From JBCBTD01 sp039818825 (GTDB lineage: Bacteria; Pseudomonadota; Alphaproteobacteria; Geminicoccales; Geminicoccaceae): a stretch of DNA of 64,000 bases. A program made the position numbers and the translations under genes. Each line of letters begins with the position of its first letter. Position 1 is the stretch's first letter. The notes under the pieces are model-generated. The model did not search any database. It saw only the letters and a list, made by a program, of their open reading frames with translations, and was not told the origin of the DNA. Shown here piece after piece: positions 43,894 through 52,466 of the stretch. The DNA lies in NCBI GenBank assembly GCA_039818825.1, contig JBCBTD010000009.1:38359-102358 (forward strand), written 5' to 3'.

Positions 43894-44781
43894 TCAACGT
43901 CGGCCGGGCCAATTGATGAGAATGACGCCGCCGATCGCAGCCACCATGCCGGCGCCGACCGGCGCGCTGATCGTCTCACCCAAGATCGCCCACCCCAGAA
44001 AAGCGCCGACCGCGGCTCGGAGATAGCTCTGGCTCGCCACGCCCATCGATCCGAGCGTCCGCACCAGGCGAAAGTAGATCAGCAGCGCAAAGCCCGTGCA
44101 GAGCACCGAGAGCACCAGCGTTGCGGTGATCGCGCCGAACGACGGCACGAGCGTCCACGGACGATCGACGACGAGCGCAGCGGGCACCAGAACGCCCGTG
44201 GCCCACAGCATCGTGCCTGTGGCGGTGGCGAGCGCCGAAAGATGCCCGAACCGGCGGCCGTAGATCGCGGCGCCGGCATAGAGGACCGCGCCGAGCAGGC
44301 AGGCGATCTGGCCGATCACGGCGTCGCCAAGGCCCCGCAGAGCATCGACACCAACGATGAGGACGACACCGAGCAGGCCGACAGCCGCACCTACCCATCG
44401 AAGTTCCATGTGGGCTTGGCGTTCCGTACCCAGTGCCGTGAACAGCAGGACGAAGACTGGCGACGTCGAATTCAAGACGGCCGCCAAGCCTGCATCCACG
44501 AACTGCTGCCCCCAGGCGAGAACCGTCCAAGCGCCGATGCTGTTGAAACCAGCCTGCACGAGCAGCATGCACCACGTCCGACCGTCCCGCGGCAAACGCT
44601 CGCGACGGCACGCCATGACGACGAGCAGGAAAGCCGCAGCGCCGGCGACTCGCAGGGCGATGAGGCTGAGCGGCGGCAGCTCGTCGACGGCAACACCGAT
44701 CAGTACGTACGACGAGCCCCAGAGCAGCGCGAGGAGCCCGAGCAACAGAAGCTCAGGCCACGGCCGGCCTTGCGCCGTCAT
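43894..44781 (-). CDS. EamA/DMT family transporter
   Basis: Inner-membrane protein of 295 residues with ten hydrophobic segments in two EamA repeats, starting LLLGLLALLWGSSYVLIGVA. The repeat hallmarks include the proline/glycine-rich LNSTSPVFVLLFTAL in repeat one and YLRAAVGAFLGWAILGE in repeat two. Members export amino acids, purines or other small metabolites; substrate unknown. The start overlaps the stop of the NIPSNAP gene as ATGA. Confidence 0.92.
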   Translation of the reverse strand: MTAQGRPWPELLLLGLLALLWGSSYVLIGVAVDELPPLSLIALRVAGAAAFLLVVMACRRERLPRDGRTWCMLLVQAGFNSIGAWTVLAWGQQFVDAGLAAVLNSTSPVFVLLFTALGTERQAHMELRWVGAAVGLLGVVLIVGVDALRGLGDAVIGQIACLLGAVLYAGAAIYGRRFGHLSALATATGTMLWATGVLVPAALVVDRPWTLVPSFGAITATLVLSVLCTGFALLIYFRLVRTLGSMGVASQSYLRAAVGAFLGWAILGETISAPVGAGMVAAIGGVILINWPGRR

Positions 44782-45101
44782 CCCACAGCGCCATCAGGCG
44801 CCGACACCAGCTTCAGGAAGCTGCGGTCCTCGCGCAGCAGGAACCGCTCCCGCCGCGCGAACTCGTAGTTCTCTCGGCCCAAGGGATCGGCGGCCAGCCG
44901 CGCGCGATAGGCCTCGTAGGCAGCGAGGCTCGGGACGTTGTAGATGCCGTAGGCGAGCGTGCTGGAGCCTTCGTGCGGCGCGAAGTAGCCGATCAGGTCG
45001 GCGCCGCAGCGGGGGATCACCTGTCCCCAGTTGCGCGCGTACCGGGCGAAGCCCTCGTGGTTGTTCGGGTCGATATGGTAGCGAATCACGCAAGTGAGCA
45101 T
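44778..45101 (-). CDS. NIPSNAP family protein
   Basis: Small dimeric alpha/beta-barrel protein of 107 residues with the pattern MLTCVIRYHIDPNNHEGFARYARNWGQVIPRCGADLIGYF, then LAYGIYNVPSLAAYEAYRARLAADP and RERFLLREDRSFL. Members are stress-associated or degrade small molecules; the precise role is unknown. It leads a two-gene operon with the EamA transporter and is divergent from an ArsR-family regulator, which probably controls it. Confidence 0.88.
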   Translation of the reverse strand: MLTCVIRYHIDPNNHEGFARYARNWGQVIPRCGADLIGYFAPHEGSSTLAYGIYNVPSLAAYEAYRARLAADPLGRENYEFARRERFLLREDRSFLKLVSAPDGAVG

Positions 45102-45174
45102 GGACGCGGCCTCCGGGTTTCGGCCCCGGTGATAGGCCGTTGTCTGAACTCCATGCTTCGGCTAACATCGAACT

Positions 45175-45858
45175 ATGAAAGAAGGCCCTGACATCGCACG
45201 GATCGCGGCCCTGATCGGCGACCCGGCCCGCGCCAACATGCTGACGGCGTTGATGAGCGGGAAGGCGCTCACGGCCAGCGAGCTGGCGAGCGAGGCGGGC
45301 GTCACGCTACCGACCGCCAGCGCGCATCTGGCGAAGCTCCACGACGGCGGCCTGCTCCGCCCGCGCAAACAGGGACGGCACAAGTACTTTTCGCTCGCGA
45401 GCGACGACGTCGCGCGGGCGCTCGAGGGCCTGATGGGTCTTGCCGCCGCCTCGGGCCATCTGCGGAGCCGAACGGGACCGAAGGACCCGGCGCTGCGGCG
45501 GGCGAGGGTTTGCTACGATCATCTGGCCGGCGACATGGGCATCCAGCTTTTCGACAGCCTCGTGCAGCGACGATTCTTGCAGATGGGCCCAGAAGCCCTC
45601 GAACTGTCGGACACGGGCCGCGCCTTCGTCGCCGAGCTCGGCATCGATGTCGCCGGCCTCGCTGCCCGCAAAGCGCCGCTGTGCCGCGAGTGTCTCGATT
45701 GGAGCGAACGGCGCTCGCATCTGGCCGGCAGCCTCGGCCGTGCCCTGCTCAGCCGCTTCGAGGCCTCAGGCTGGGCCAGACGAGGGCCGGGCACCCGCGC
45801 GGTCCGGTTCACAGGCGCTGGCGCCACGGCGTTCGAGCGCGCATTTCCAGCCGAATAG
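45175..45858 (+). CDS. ArsR family winged-helix regulator with C-terminal domain
   Basis: The 227-residue protein starts with an ArsR-type DNA-binding domain (IARIAALIGDPARANMLTALM, LTASELASEAGVTLPTASAHLAKLHDGGLL, GRHKYFSLA) and continues into a helical C-terminal half with CYDHLAGDMGIQLFDSL and LCRECLDWSERRSHLAGSLG. The CRECLDWS segment is typical of this larger ArsR subgroup and its Cys residues may sense a ligand or redox state. It is divergent from the NIPSNAP-EamA operon (73-nt gap), its likely target. Confidence 0.9.
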   Translation: MKEGPDIARIAALIGDPARANMLTALMSGKALTASELASEAGVTLPTASAHLAKLHDGGLLRPRKQGRHKYFSLASDDVARALEGLMGLAAASGHLRSRTGPKDPALRRARVCYDHLAGDMGIQLFDSLVQRRFLQMGPEALELSDTGRAFVAELGIDVAGLAARKAPLCRECLDWSERRSHLAGSLGRALLSRFEASGWARRGPGTRAVRFTGAGATAFERAFPAE

Positions 45859-45864
45859 CGCTGA

Positions 45865-45883
45865 CCCCGTCGCGACGACGGGG
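45865..45883 (+). terminator. Hairpin after the ArsR-family gene
   Basis: CCCCGTCG and CGACGGGG pair perfectly (8 bp) around a CGA loop, starting 7 nt after the stop codon and ending 79 nt before the next gene. No T-tract follows. Confidence 0.45.
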
Positions 45884-45962
45884 GTACTCTCCAGCAGATT
45901 GCGCTCGTCCGTAGCAGCGAAAAGCGCTGCCGACGTCCGAGCGACGGACGGGAGGAGAACCT

Positions 45963-47141
45963 ATGGGCAAGCTATGGAGCGCCGGCGTCGGCGCCGCGAT
46001 GATCTTGGTAACGACCGCCACCGCCTGGGCTTACGAACCCCTGGTCGAAAAGCAGGTCTTCGAGATGGGGCCGTACACCACCGTGGGTGGCGCGACGATC
46101 CCGGAGGTGCGGGTCGGCTGGGAAGCCTACGGCACGCTCAACGAGGCTCGGGACAACGTCATCCTCATCACGCATTTCTTCTCGGCCACCAGCCACGCGG
46201 CGGGTTCGTACGTCGAGGGCGGGCCCAAGGGCTATTGGGACTACCTGATCGGTTCCGGCAAGCCGCTCGATACCGACCGGTTCTACGTCATCAGCTCGGA
46301 CACGCTGGTGAACCTCAATACGGGCGATCCCAACGTCACCACCACCGGCCCCGCCAGCATCGACCCCGCGACCGGCGAGCCCTACGGCATGGACTTTCCC
46401 GTGGTGACGATCCGCGATTTCGTGGAGGTCCAGAGGGCGTTGCTGGAGAGCCTCGGGATCGAGCGCCTGCACGCGGTGATGGGTGCATCGATGGGGGCGT
46501 TGCAGGCGTTGGAGTGGGCGAGCGCGCATCCGGAGATGGTCGAGCGACTGATCCCGGTGATCGGCGCCGGGGAGGCCGACGCGTTTCTGATCGGTGCGCT
46601 CGATGCCTGGGCTGCGCCGATCCGCCTCGACCCCAACTGGCAAGGCGGCGACTACTACGACGGCGAGCCGCCGCTCGATGGTCTGGCCGCTGCCTTGGCC
46701 CTGGTGACCCTCCAGGCCCAACACTGGCAGTGGGCGGACGCCGCCTTCGGGCGCGCTTGGAACGACGACGCGGTCGACCCAGCCGGCGCCGTCGACGCGA
46801 CCTACCATGTTCAAGCGGCGTTGGCGGGCGCGGGCGCGGCGCGCGCCAAGACCAGCGACGCCAACCATTTCCTCTATCTGGTGAAGGCCAATCAGCTGTT
46901 CCGCACAGGCCACGGCGACAGCCTCGTCGAGGGTCTGGCCCGGATCGAGGCGCCGACCCTGATGCTCTACAGCCCGGACGATCTCGTCTTCCCTGCCGCC
47001 AAGGTCCAAGCGACCGCGACCCTGATCGGTGCCGACGGCACGCCGGTCGAGACCTACGCGATCGCCGGTCGCCGCGGTCATCTCGACGGTGTGCTCAACC
47101 TCCAACAGGTCGAGGCGGTGTTGCGCGCCTTTCTGGAGTAG
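45963..47141 (+). CDS. Exported alpha/beta hydrolase of the homoserine acetyltransferase (MetX) type
   Basis: The 392-residue protein has a Sec signal peptide (hydrophobic residues 8-22, cleavage after AWA) and a MetX-like alpha/beta hydrolase domain: VGWEAYGTLNEARDNVILITHFFSATSHAAG, GPASIDPATGEPYGMDFPVVTIRDFV, nucleophile elbow VMGASMGALQALEWA, and the Asp/His end regions LMLYSPDDLVFP and GRRGHLDG. Cytosolic MetX acetylates homoserine; an exported version must do something else, perhaps hydrolysis or acyl transfer in the periplasm. ATG 45963 follows GGGAGGAG. Confidence 0.86.
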   Translation: MGKLWSAGVGAAMILVTTATAWAYEPLVEKQVFEMGPYTTVGGATIPEVRVGWEAYGTLNEARDNVILITHFFSATSHAAGSYVEGGPKGYWDYLIGSGKPLDTDRFYVISSDTLVNLNTGDPNVTTTGPASIDPATGEPYGMDFPVVTIRDFVEVQRALLESLGIERLHAVMGASMGALQALEWASAHPEMVERLIPVIGAGEADAFLIGALDAWAAPIRLDPNWQGGDYYDGEPPLDGLAAALALVTLQAQHWQWADAAFGRAWNDDAVDPAGAVDATYHVQAALAGAGAARAKTSDANHFLYLVKANQLFRTGHGDSLVEGLARIEAPTLMLYSPDDLVFPAAKVQATATLIGADGTPVETYAIAGRRGHLDGVLNLQQVEAVLRAFLE

Positions 47142-47282
47142 CTCGCAAAGGCGACGCTCGGGCGTCCGCGTCTGGTGCAGGCAAGCCAGGATTGTGGCAG
47201 ATATCTCGACACGACGTGGCCGCCAGGATTCGGTTCGCCGACAGACGTAGATCTGCGGTGAAAGAGAGGGAGCACCGACTCG

Positions 47283-49412
47283 ATGCCGACCGCACCGTTC
47301 AACCTCCAGGACTTCGATTTCACCTTCGGTCCGGACGTCTTGCGGGTGGTGGAGCCGTCCGCCAGCCCCGTAGCGGGCAGCACCTTTCCCGCCATCTTCA
47401 ATGGCGGGTTCGTCAATGCGCTTCCTGGTAGCGACGTCATCCATGGATCGATCACCGGGTTCGAGAGCGCCGACGACGTGGACTTCGTCGGGTTCTCCAA
47501 CAGTGGGGTCTTGCTGACGTCGTTCGGAAGCGACCGCGTTTCGGGAACCGTGTCCTTCGAGCAGGCATTTCCGGGAGACTTCTCGGGCGAAGGCAACGGC
47601 ATCAACGGCGGCGGCAACGGTCTGGTAGGCACCGGGTTCGGAGACGACGCGATCGCTGGAACGGTCAGCGTCCACGATACCGGCGACCAGAACCCGACAC
47701 TGCTCGGCTTCGCCCTTCGCGGCATCATCCTGATGACCGGTCCCGGTAGCGACACCGTCGGCGGTATGACGAGCTTCTCCAGCAAAGGCCCGGCGAGCGT
47801 CGGCGGCCGAGGGATCAACGATGCGATCGTCTTTGCGGGGACGGGCGCAGACAGCGTCCACGGCGCAGTGGAAGCGAGGTCGCCCGCCGGCCTCGCGATC
47901 ACCGAAGACGGTCTGACGGGGCTCCGAGCGAGCACGTTGATCATGGGTTTCGGCGACGACACCGTGTCTGGCGAAGCGACCGTGTCGGGCGCGCTCCAGG
48001 GAGCACCGAGCGACGTGGTCGACATCGGTGGCATTCGGTCGAGCAACCTCCTGCTTGGCGCCGGCGACGATCACGTGGTTGCCAAGGTCACCGTCGACAG
48101 CCACCCCACGGACGGCAGCAACGACGTCGACGCGGATGGCATTCGCTCCAGCACGATCGCGTGGGGCGCCGGCGCCGACAGGATCGACAGCAGCGTCGAC
48201 GTCGAGAGCACCGGCAGCGCGTTCGTCAACGGGCTTCGATCGACCTCGATCGGCGACGGCCGCTTCGGACCGAAGACGATCGACGTCGACGTGAGTGCAA
48301 CCGGCACTGGCCTGGGCGTCGAAGTGAACGGCCTGCTCAACACCACCGCCACCTTGGGTCGGGCGAACGACGACGTCACGGTCGATGCGGACGCCACGGG
48401 TGCCGGCCACAACGACGTCGTCGCGGCCGTCGGCATGTTCGGCGGCTCGATCGACAGCGGCAACGGTACGGACCACTTGACGTTTGCTGCCACGGCACGA
48501 GGCGACGCCAGCCTGTCGGTGACTGCGGCCGGTCTCTTGGGCGCATCGGTCACCGGCGGTTTGGGCGTCGACCAAGTCGAGGCAAACGCTGCGGCGAGCG
48601 GCGACGACGCTTTTGCCGCCGGTATCAGCGACAGCAACATCGATACCGCCGGCAACCGCGGCAACGCCTTTCCGTTCGGCGGCGACGACCTCGTCCTGGG
48701 CGACGCGACCGCAACCGGAAAGTCAGCAGCCGCGCGCGCCATCACCAACACCGACGTGCGCACCGGGAACGGTGCAGACGCCGTGACGGCGGAGGCCGAC
48801 GCGACCTCTCACGGCCCGGGTGGCTCCGCGCTGGCGGCGGGCATCGTCGGCGAGATCGCCGTTGGCGTGGTGACGGGACGCGGCAACGACAACGTCTGTG
48901 GCATGGCTACCGCAGAGGCCTCGGGTCTCGGTGCCACCGCCGTCGCTTTCGGCATCGTCGGTTCGCCATTCATCGGCGACGTCCTCGTCTCGACGGGTGC
49001 CGGCAGCGATACGGTCATCGCCAGTGGCATGGCGTCGGCGGACGGAATCGGATCGTCGGCACGCGGTGTCGGTATCGCTTTCGCAAGGATCGAGACCGGC
49101 GCCGGCGTCGATGAAGTGCAGGCGCGCGGCTCGACCCTCGGCGTCGACGGCGTGCACATCGACACCGGCCGGGGCCGGGACTTTCTCGACCTGCAGTCGG
49201 GCAACGGCTTCGTCGACGGCGGCAGGGGCTTCGACACCCTGATCCTCCAGGGCAGTCGCGCTGACTTCGATTTCGACGTCATCGATTTCGACACGGTCGA
49301 GATCACCGACGCCGCCACGAATGGCGACGTCACCGATCTGACGGTGACCAGGGTCGAGCGGTTCGAGTTCGACGACGGTCTCACCAGCCTTGGCGACATC
49401 CTCATGGTTTGA
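47283..49412 (+). CDS. Large RTX-like repeat protein with widely spaced GxGxD motifs
   Basis: Acidic 709-residue protein (Gly, Asp, Ala, Ser, Thr, Val rich; almost no Cys) built of about fourteen units. Each unit has one GxGxD-type turn (for example TGFGDDAIAG, TGPGSDTVGG, AGTGADSVHG, TGNGADAVTA, TGRGNDNVCG) followed by roughly 30-45 residues of alternating polar and small residues that often end GI or GL before the next turn. The C-terminus VERFEFDDGLTSLGDILMV resembles type I secretion signals of RTX proteins. No signal peptide and no T1SS genes nearby. Probably secreted and calcium-binding; function unknown. Confidence 0.83.
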   Translation: MPTAPFNLQDFDFTFGPDVLRVVEPSASPVAGSTFPAIFNGGFVNALPGSDVIHGSITGFESADDVDFVGFSNSGVLLTSFGSDRVSGTVSFEQAFPGDFSGEGNGINGGGNGLVGTGFGDDAIAGTVSVHDTGDQNPTLLGFALRGIILMTGPGSDTVGGMTSFSSKGPASVGGRGINDAIVFAGTGADSVHGAVEARSPAGLAITEDGLTGLRASTLIMGFGDDTVSGEATVSGALQGAPSDVVDIGGIRSSNLLLGAGDDHVVAKVTVDSHPTDGSNDVDADGIRSSTIAWGAGADRIDSSVDVESTGSAFVNGLRSTSIGDGRFGPKTIDVDVSATGTGLGVEVNGLLNTTATLGRANDDVTVDADATGAGHNDVVAAVGMFGGSIDSGNGTDHLTFAATARGDASLSVTAAGLLGASVTGGLGVDQVEANAAASGDDAFAAGISDSNIDTAGNRGNAFPFGGDDLVLGDATATGKSAAARAITNTDVRTGNGADAVTAEADATSHGPGGSALAAGIVGEIAVGVVTGRGNDNVCGMATAEASGLGATAVAFGIVGSPFIGDVLVSTGAGSDTVIASGMASADGIGSSARGVGIAFARIETGAGVDEVQARGSTLGVDGVHIDTGRGRDFLDLQSGNGFVDGGRGFDTLILQGSRADFDFDVIDFDTVEITDAATNGDVTDLTVTRVERFEFDDGLTSLGDILMV

Positions 49413-49561
49413 GGCCGAGCGTTGCGCAGGCTTGCGCACTTCTCGAGAGAGCATCGCTTCGGCTTCACCGCGACCAGACCGGATGAGCGCCTCCGACGAT
49501 AGGTCGCGAGCAGCGATACGACGCGGCGTTGGCGTCAATGCGTGCGCTACGCGGACGGGTC

Positions 49562-50410
49562 CTAGGCGACCGGCGGCGCGCGAAGCGCCAGCGTTCGGAC
49601 CTGGTCGAGTTGAGCCTCGGCCGCCGCCCGGCCAAGGGCAATGAGCTCCTCGGCTTTGTGGAAGTCGTGGTTGGCGAGATGTCCGACCTCGGGGACGATG
49701 GTGACATCCGGTGGTGCCGTCGCCTGGCGGCGCCGGTTCAGTTCACGCATCACCACGGTGAACGTCGCGGTCAGCATCTCGATCGGACTGGCCTTGAAGG
49801 CTTGGCCCGGCTTGAGGTCGCGGGCGCGGGTGACCCCCTCGTAGTCGCCGAGAAGGTCCACGGCGATGACCCGTTCGGCACCGAGCTGGCGGCAGGCGGC
49901 GACCGGCAGCGGTTGGACGAGACCGCCATCCACCAGCACGGCGTCGTCGGTGACCACCGGCTCGAAGATGCCGGGCAGCGAGATCGCGGCGCGCAGCGCG
50001 TCGGCGATCGGCCCGGTACGGATCAGCCGCTCGCCGCCAGTCACCAGATCCAGCGCCACCGCTGCGAACGGCCGGTCCAAGTCTTCGATCCGCAGCTCGC
50101 CGAAATGATCGCGAAAACGGCGCAACAGCCGCTCGCCGCCGAGCAAGCCGGCGCCACCGATCCGCAGGTCGGCGAACTGGGCGAGGCGCAGCCAGCGAGC
50201 GTCACGCGCTTCCCTCTCCAACGCTTCGAGACGGCCGGTGAGGAAGGCCGCACCGGCGACCGAGCCGATCGACGAGCCGGTGACGACGTCGACTCGGATG
50301 TCGGCACCCTGGATCACCTCCAACACGCCGATGTGGGCCCAACCGAGCGCGGCGCCGCCGCTCAGAGCAAGACCCAGTCGCGGCGGACGGACTGCGGGTT
50401 CGGCGCTCAT
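49562..50410 (-). CDS. Patatin-like phospholipase
   Basis: Ser-Asp dyad acyl hydrolase of 282 residues, of the bacterial RssA/YchK-like group. It shows the oxyanion loop LALSGGAALGWAHIGVLEVI, the nucleophile motif GSSIGS and the catalytic DGG in VLVDGGLVQPLP. A regulatory or lipid-turnover role is possible. I use ATG 50410; a start 15 codons upstream is less likely. It converges on the repeat protein gene and is divergent from hemA. Confidence 0.92.
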   Translation of the reverse strand: MSAEPAVRPPRLGLALSGGAALGWAHIGVLEVIQGADIRVDVVTGSSIGSVAGAAFLTGRLEALEREARDARWLRLAQFADLRIGGAGLLGGERLLRRFRDHFGELRIEDLDRPFAAVALDLVTGGERLIRTGPIADALRAAISLPGIFEPVVTDDAVLVDGGLVQPLPVAACRQLGAERVIAVDLLGDYEGVTRARDLKPGQAFKASPIEMLTATFTVVMRELNRRRQATAPPDVTIVPEVGHLANHDFHKAEELIALGRAAAEAQLDQVRTLALRAPPVA

Positions 50411-50710
50411 AGCGTGGATCCGTTCGTTGCAGCCATCGGCGCGGAGGAAGCCCAAGAGACGCCACCTCTGTCAATGGCGGACACCATAGCGGTTTCGACC
50501 ATCGACGGAGGCGACCGTTTGCGCGGTTGACGGCTGTCAGGGTTCATAGACAGTTGAACTCGTCTAGGTTGCTTGTCGTGGACCGTGACGTGGTGTCACG
50601 ACCCATAGCATTGGACCGCTGTCTCGGTTGCCGGTGCGGGCGAGGCGTCCCTAAATCACCGGATCGCCGAGGACCAAGGTGCCGCCAAGCGCGGTCGGGG
50701 AGAGGCAGGG
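50411..50710. promoter_or_regulatory. hemA: Divergent promoter region of the patatin and hemA genes, with an inverted repeat
   Basis: This 300-nt region holds no gene. CGTGAC (50584-50589) and GTCACG (50595-50600) form a 6-bp inverted repeat around five bases, 111 nt before the hemA ATG. The spacing does not fit an FNR or CRP box. hemA promoters in this group are often oxygen- or heme-controlled, but nothing here proves it. GGAGAGG just before 50711 is the hemA ribosome site. Confidence 0.4.
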
Positions 50711-51943
50711 ATGCACTACGAAGCGTTCTTCGAAGAGTCGGTCGCCGCGATCCGTCGCGAGGGGCGCTATCGCGTCTTCGCTGACCTGGAGCGCCAGTCC
50801 GGCCGCTTTCCGATTGCGCTGCACCACACGCCCGAGGGCGTCCGCGAAGTCGTGGTCTGGTGCTCCAACGACTATCTCGGCATGGGCCAGCACCCCGCGA
50901 ACCGCGATGCTGCGATCGATGCCGTGACGCGCCTCGGCACCGGCGCCGGCGGCACCCGCAACATCTCCGGCACGACCCATCTGCACGTGCTGCTCGAGGA
51001 AGAACTCGCCGACCTGCACCAGAAGGAAGCGGCGCTCGTTTTCACCTCGGGCTACATCGCCAACGAGGCGACCCTTTCGACCATCGCCAAGCTGTTGCCC
51101 GACTGCGTGGTCTTGTCGGACTCGATGAACCACGCGTCGATGATCGAGGGCATCAAGCAGGGCCGCTGCCCCAAGCACATCTTCCAGCACAACGACCTCG
51201 ACGACCTCGAGCGCTTGTTGAAGTCGCTACCCCAGGACCGCGCCAAGCTGGTGGCCTTCGAGAGCGTCTACTCGATGGACGGCGACTTCGGTGACATCGA
51301 AGGCATCTGCGATCTTGCCGACAAGTACGGCGCCATGACCTTCCTCGACGAGGTCCACGCGGTCGGCCTCTACGGCCCCCGCGGCGGTGGCGTCGCCGAG
51401 CAGCGCGGCCTGATGGACCGCCTGACCATCATCCAGGGCACGCTGGCCAAGGCCTATGGCTGCATGGGCGGCTACATCGCCGCCTCGGCCGCCATCGTCG
51501 ACGCGGTGCGCTCCGCCGCCCCCGGCTTCATCTTCACGACGTCCCTAGCCCCGGCGCTGACCGGTGCGGCTACGGCCAGCGTTCGCCATCTGAAGGTCAG
51601 CCAGACCGAGCGTACGTGCCACCAGGAGCGCGCCGCCAAGGTCAAGAAGAGCCTGCTCGACGTCGGCTTGCCGGTCATGCCCTCGCCGTCGCACATCGTG
51701 CCCGTGCTGGTGGGCGACCCGGTACGCTGCAAGCAGGCGACGGACCTGCTGATGGACCGCCACGGCATCTACATCCAGCCGATCAACTACCCGACGGTCG
51801 CCAAGGGCACCGAGCGCCTGCGCATCACGCCCAGCCCGTTCCACCACGACGCGTTGGTCGACCAGTTGACCGAAGCGTTGGTGGACGTTTGGGAGACGTT
51901 GGGGCTGGAGCGGCAACGGTCGGGCGCCATCGCCGCCGCTTGA
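50711..51943 (+). CDS. hemA: 5-Aminolevulinate synthase
   Basis: PLP enzyme condensing glycine and succinyl-CoA to 5-aminolevulinate, first step of tetrapyrrole synthesis by the Shemin route, typical of alphaproteobacteria. The 410-residue product has WCSNDYLGMGQHP, GTGAGGTRNISGT, SDSMNHASMIEG, FESVYSMDGD, FLDEVHAVGLYGPRGGGV and the PLP-Lys motif GTLAKAYGCMGGYIA. Length is normal. It is followed by a strong hairpin, so it seems to be a single-gene unit. Confidence 0.97.
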   Translation: MHYEAFFEESVAAIRREGRYRVFADLERQSGRFPIALHHTPEGVREVVVWCSNDYLGMGQHPANRDAAIDAVTRLGTGAGGTRNISGTTHLHVLLEEELADLHQKEAALVFTSGYIANEATLSTIAKLLPDCVVLSDSMNHASMIEGIKQGRCPKHIFQHNDLDDLERLLKSLPQDRAKLVAFESVYSMDGDFGDIEGICDLADKYGAMTFLDEVHAVGLYGPRGGGVAEQRGLMDRLTIIQGTLAKAYGCMGGYIAASAAIVDAVRSAAPGFIFTTSLAPALTGAATASVRHLKVSQTERTCHQERAAKVKKSLLDVGLPVMPSPSHIVPVLVGDPVRCKQATDLLMDRHGIYIQPINYPTVAKGTERLRITPSPFHHDALVDQLTEALVDVWETLGLERQRSGAIAAA

Positions 51944-51968
51944 GGCAACCAGAAGCGGCACCGAATGC

Positions 51969-51995
51969 GGCCGACGGGGCTCCGCCTCGTCGGCC
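51969..51995 (+). terminator. Terminator-like hairpin after hemA
   Basis: GGCCGACGGGGC (51969-51980) pairs with GCCTCGTCGGCC (51984-51995), 12 bp with one G-U pair, around a TCC loop. It starts 26 nt after the hemA stop and ends 30 nt before the next ATG. Only a short TTT follows at a distance. Confidence 0.55.
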
Positions 51996-52025
51996 ACTCC
52001 GACGCCTTTGCATCAGGGGCCGTTG

Positions 52026-52421
52026 ATGGCGCGCGCCGACCCACGGCAGTTCGTCGAGCACGTCTTCGCCGAGATCTTCATGCGGAAGGATTTCGACCAG
52101 GCGATCGACGCGTACTTCACCGACGACTTCGTGCTCGACGCCGACGGAACGTGTCTGGATTTCGCCACCTTCAAGCAGCACGTGAGCCACCTGCACGACG
52201 TCGTGGTCAGCATGTCCATCGAGGTCACGACCGTGGTGGCGGACGGCGATCGCATCGCCGAGATCCACATGGTGCGTGCGACGAAGCGAGACGGGAGTAC
52301 GCTCACCACCAAGGTGCTGGCGTTTCATACGATCCGCGACGGCAAGATCGCGCGGATCGAGGAGCTGACGCACTTGGTCGAAGGCGACGAAGCGGACCGC
52401 CACCTCGGGAGCAGCGTGTAG
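52026..52421 (+). CDS. SnoaL/NTF2-like protein
   Basis: The 131-residue product has the NTF2-fold pattern of SnoaL-like proteins: FVEHVFAEIFMRKDFDQAIDAYFTDDFVLDADG at the start, strand-rich VSMSIEVTTVVADGDRIAEIH in the middle and VLAFHTIRDGKIARIEELTHLVEGD at the end. Such proteins bind small molecules or catalyse isomerisation; the role is open. ATG 52026 is in frame with a TTG at 52008. Confidence 0.83.
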   Translation: MARADPRQFVEHVFAEIFMRKDFDQAIDAYFTDDFVLDADGTCLDFATFKQHVSHLHDVVVSMSIEVTTVVADGDRIAEIHMVRATKRDGSTLTTKVLAFHTIRDGKIARIEELTHLVEGDEADRHLGSSV

Positions 52422-52466
52422 GCGGGAGGCTGCCGCAGAGGGAACGCCGGCGCACGGCGGCCTGAG

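Noticed and set aside
45972..48575. 867-codon open frame on the minus strand
   Set aside because: It covers the MetX-like gene and half of the repeat protein gene in antisense; its translation is Arg/Asp/Ala-rich with no family motif, as expected from GC codon bias.
50584..50600. FNR- or CRP-type box before hemA
   Set aside because: The arms (CGTGAC/GTCACG) and the spacing fit neither TTGAT-N4-ATCAA nor TGTGA-N6-TCACA; kept only as an unspecific inverted repeat.
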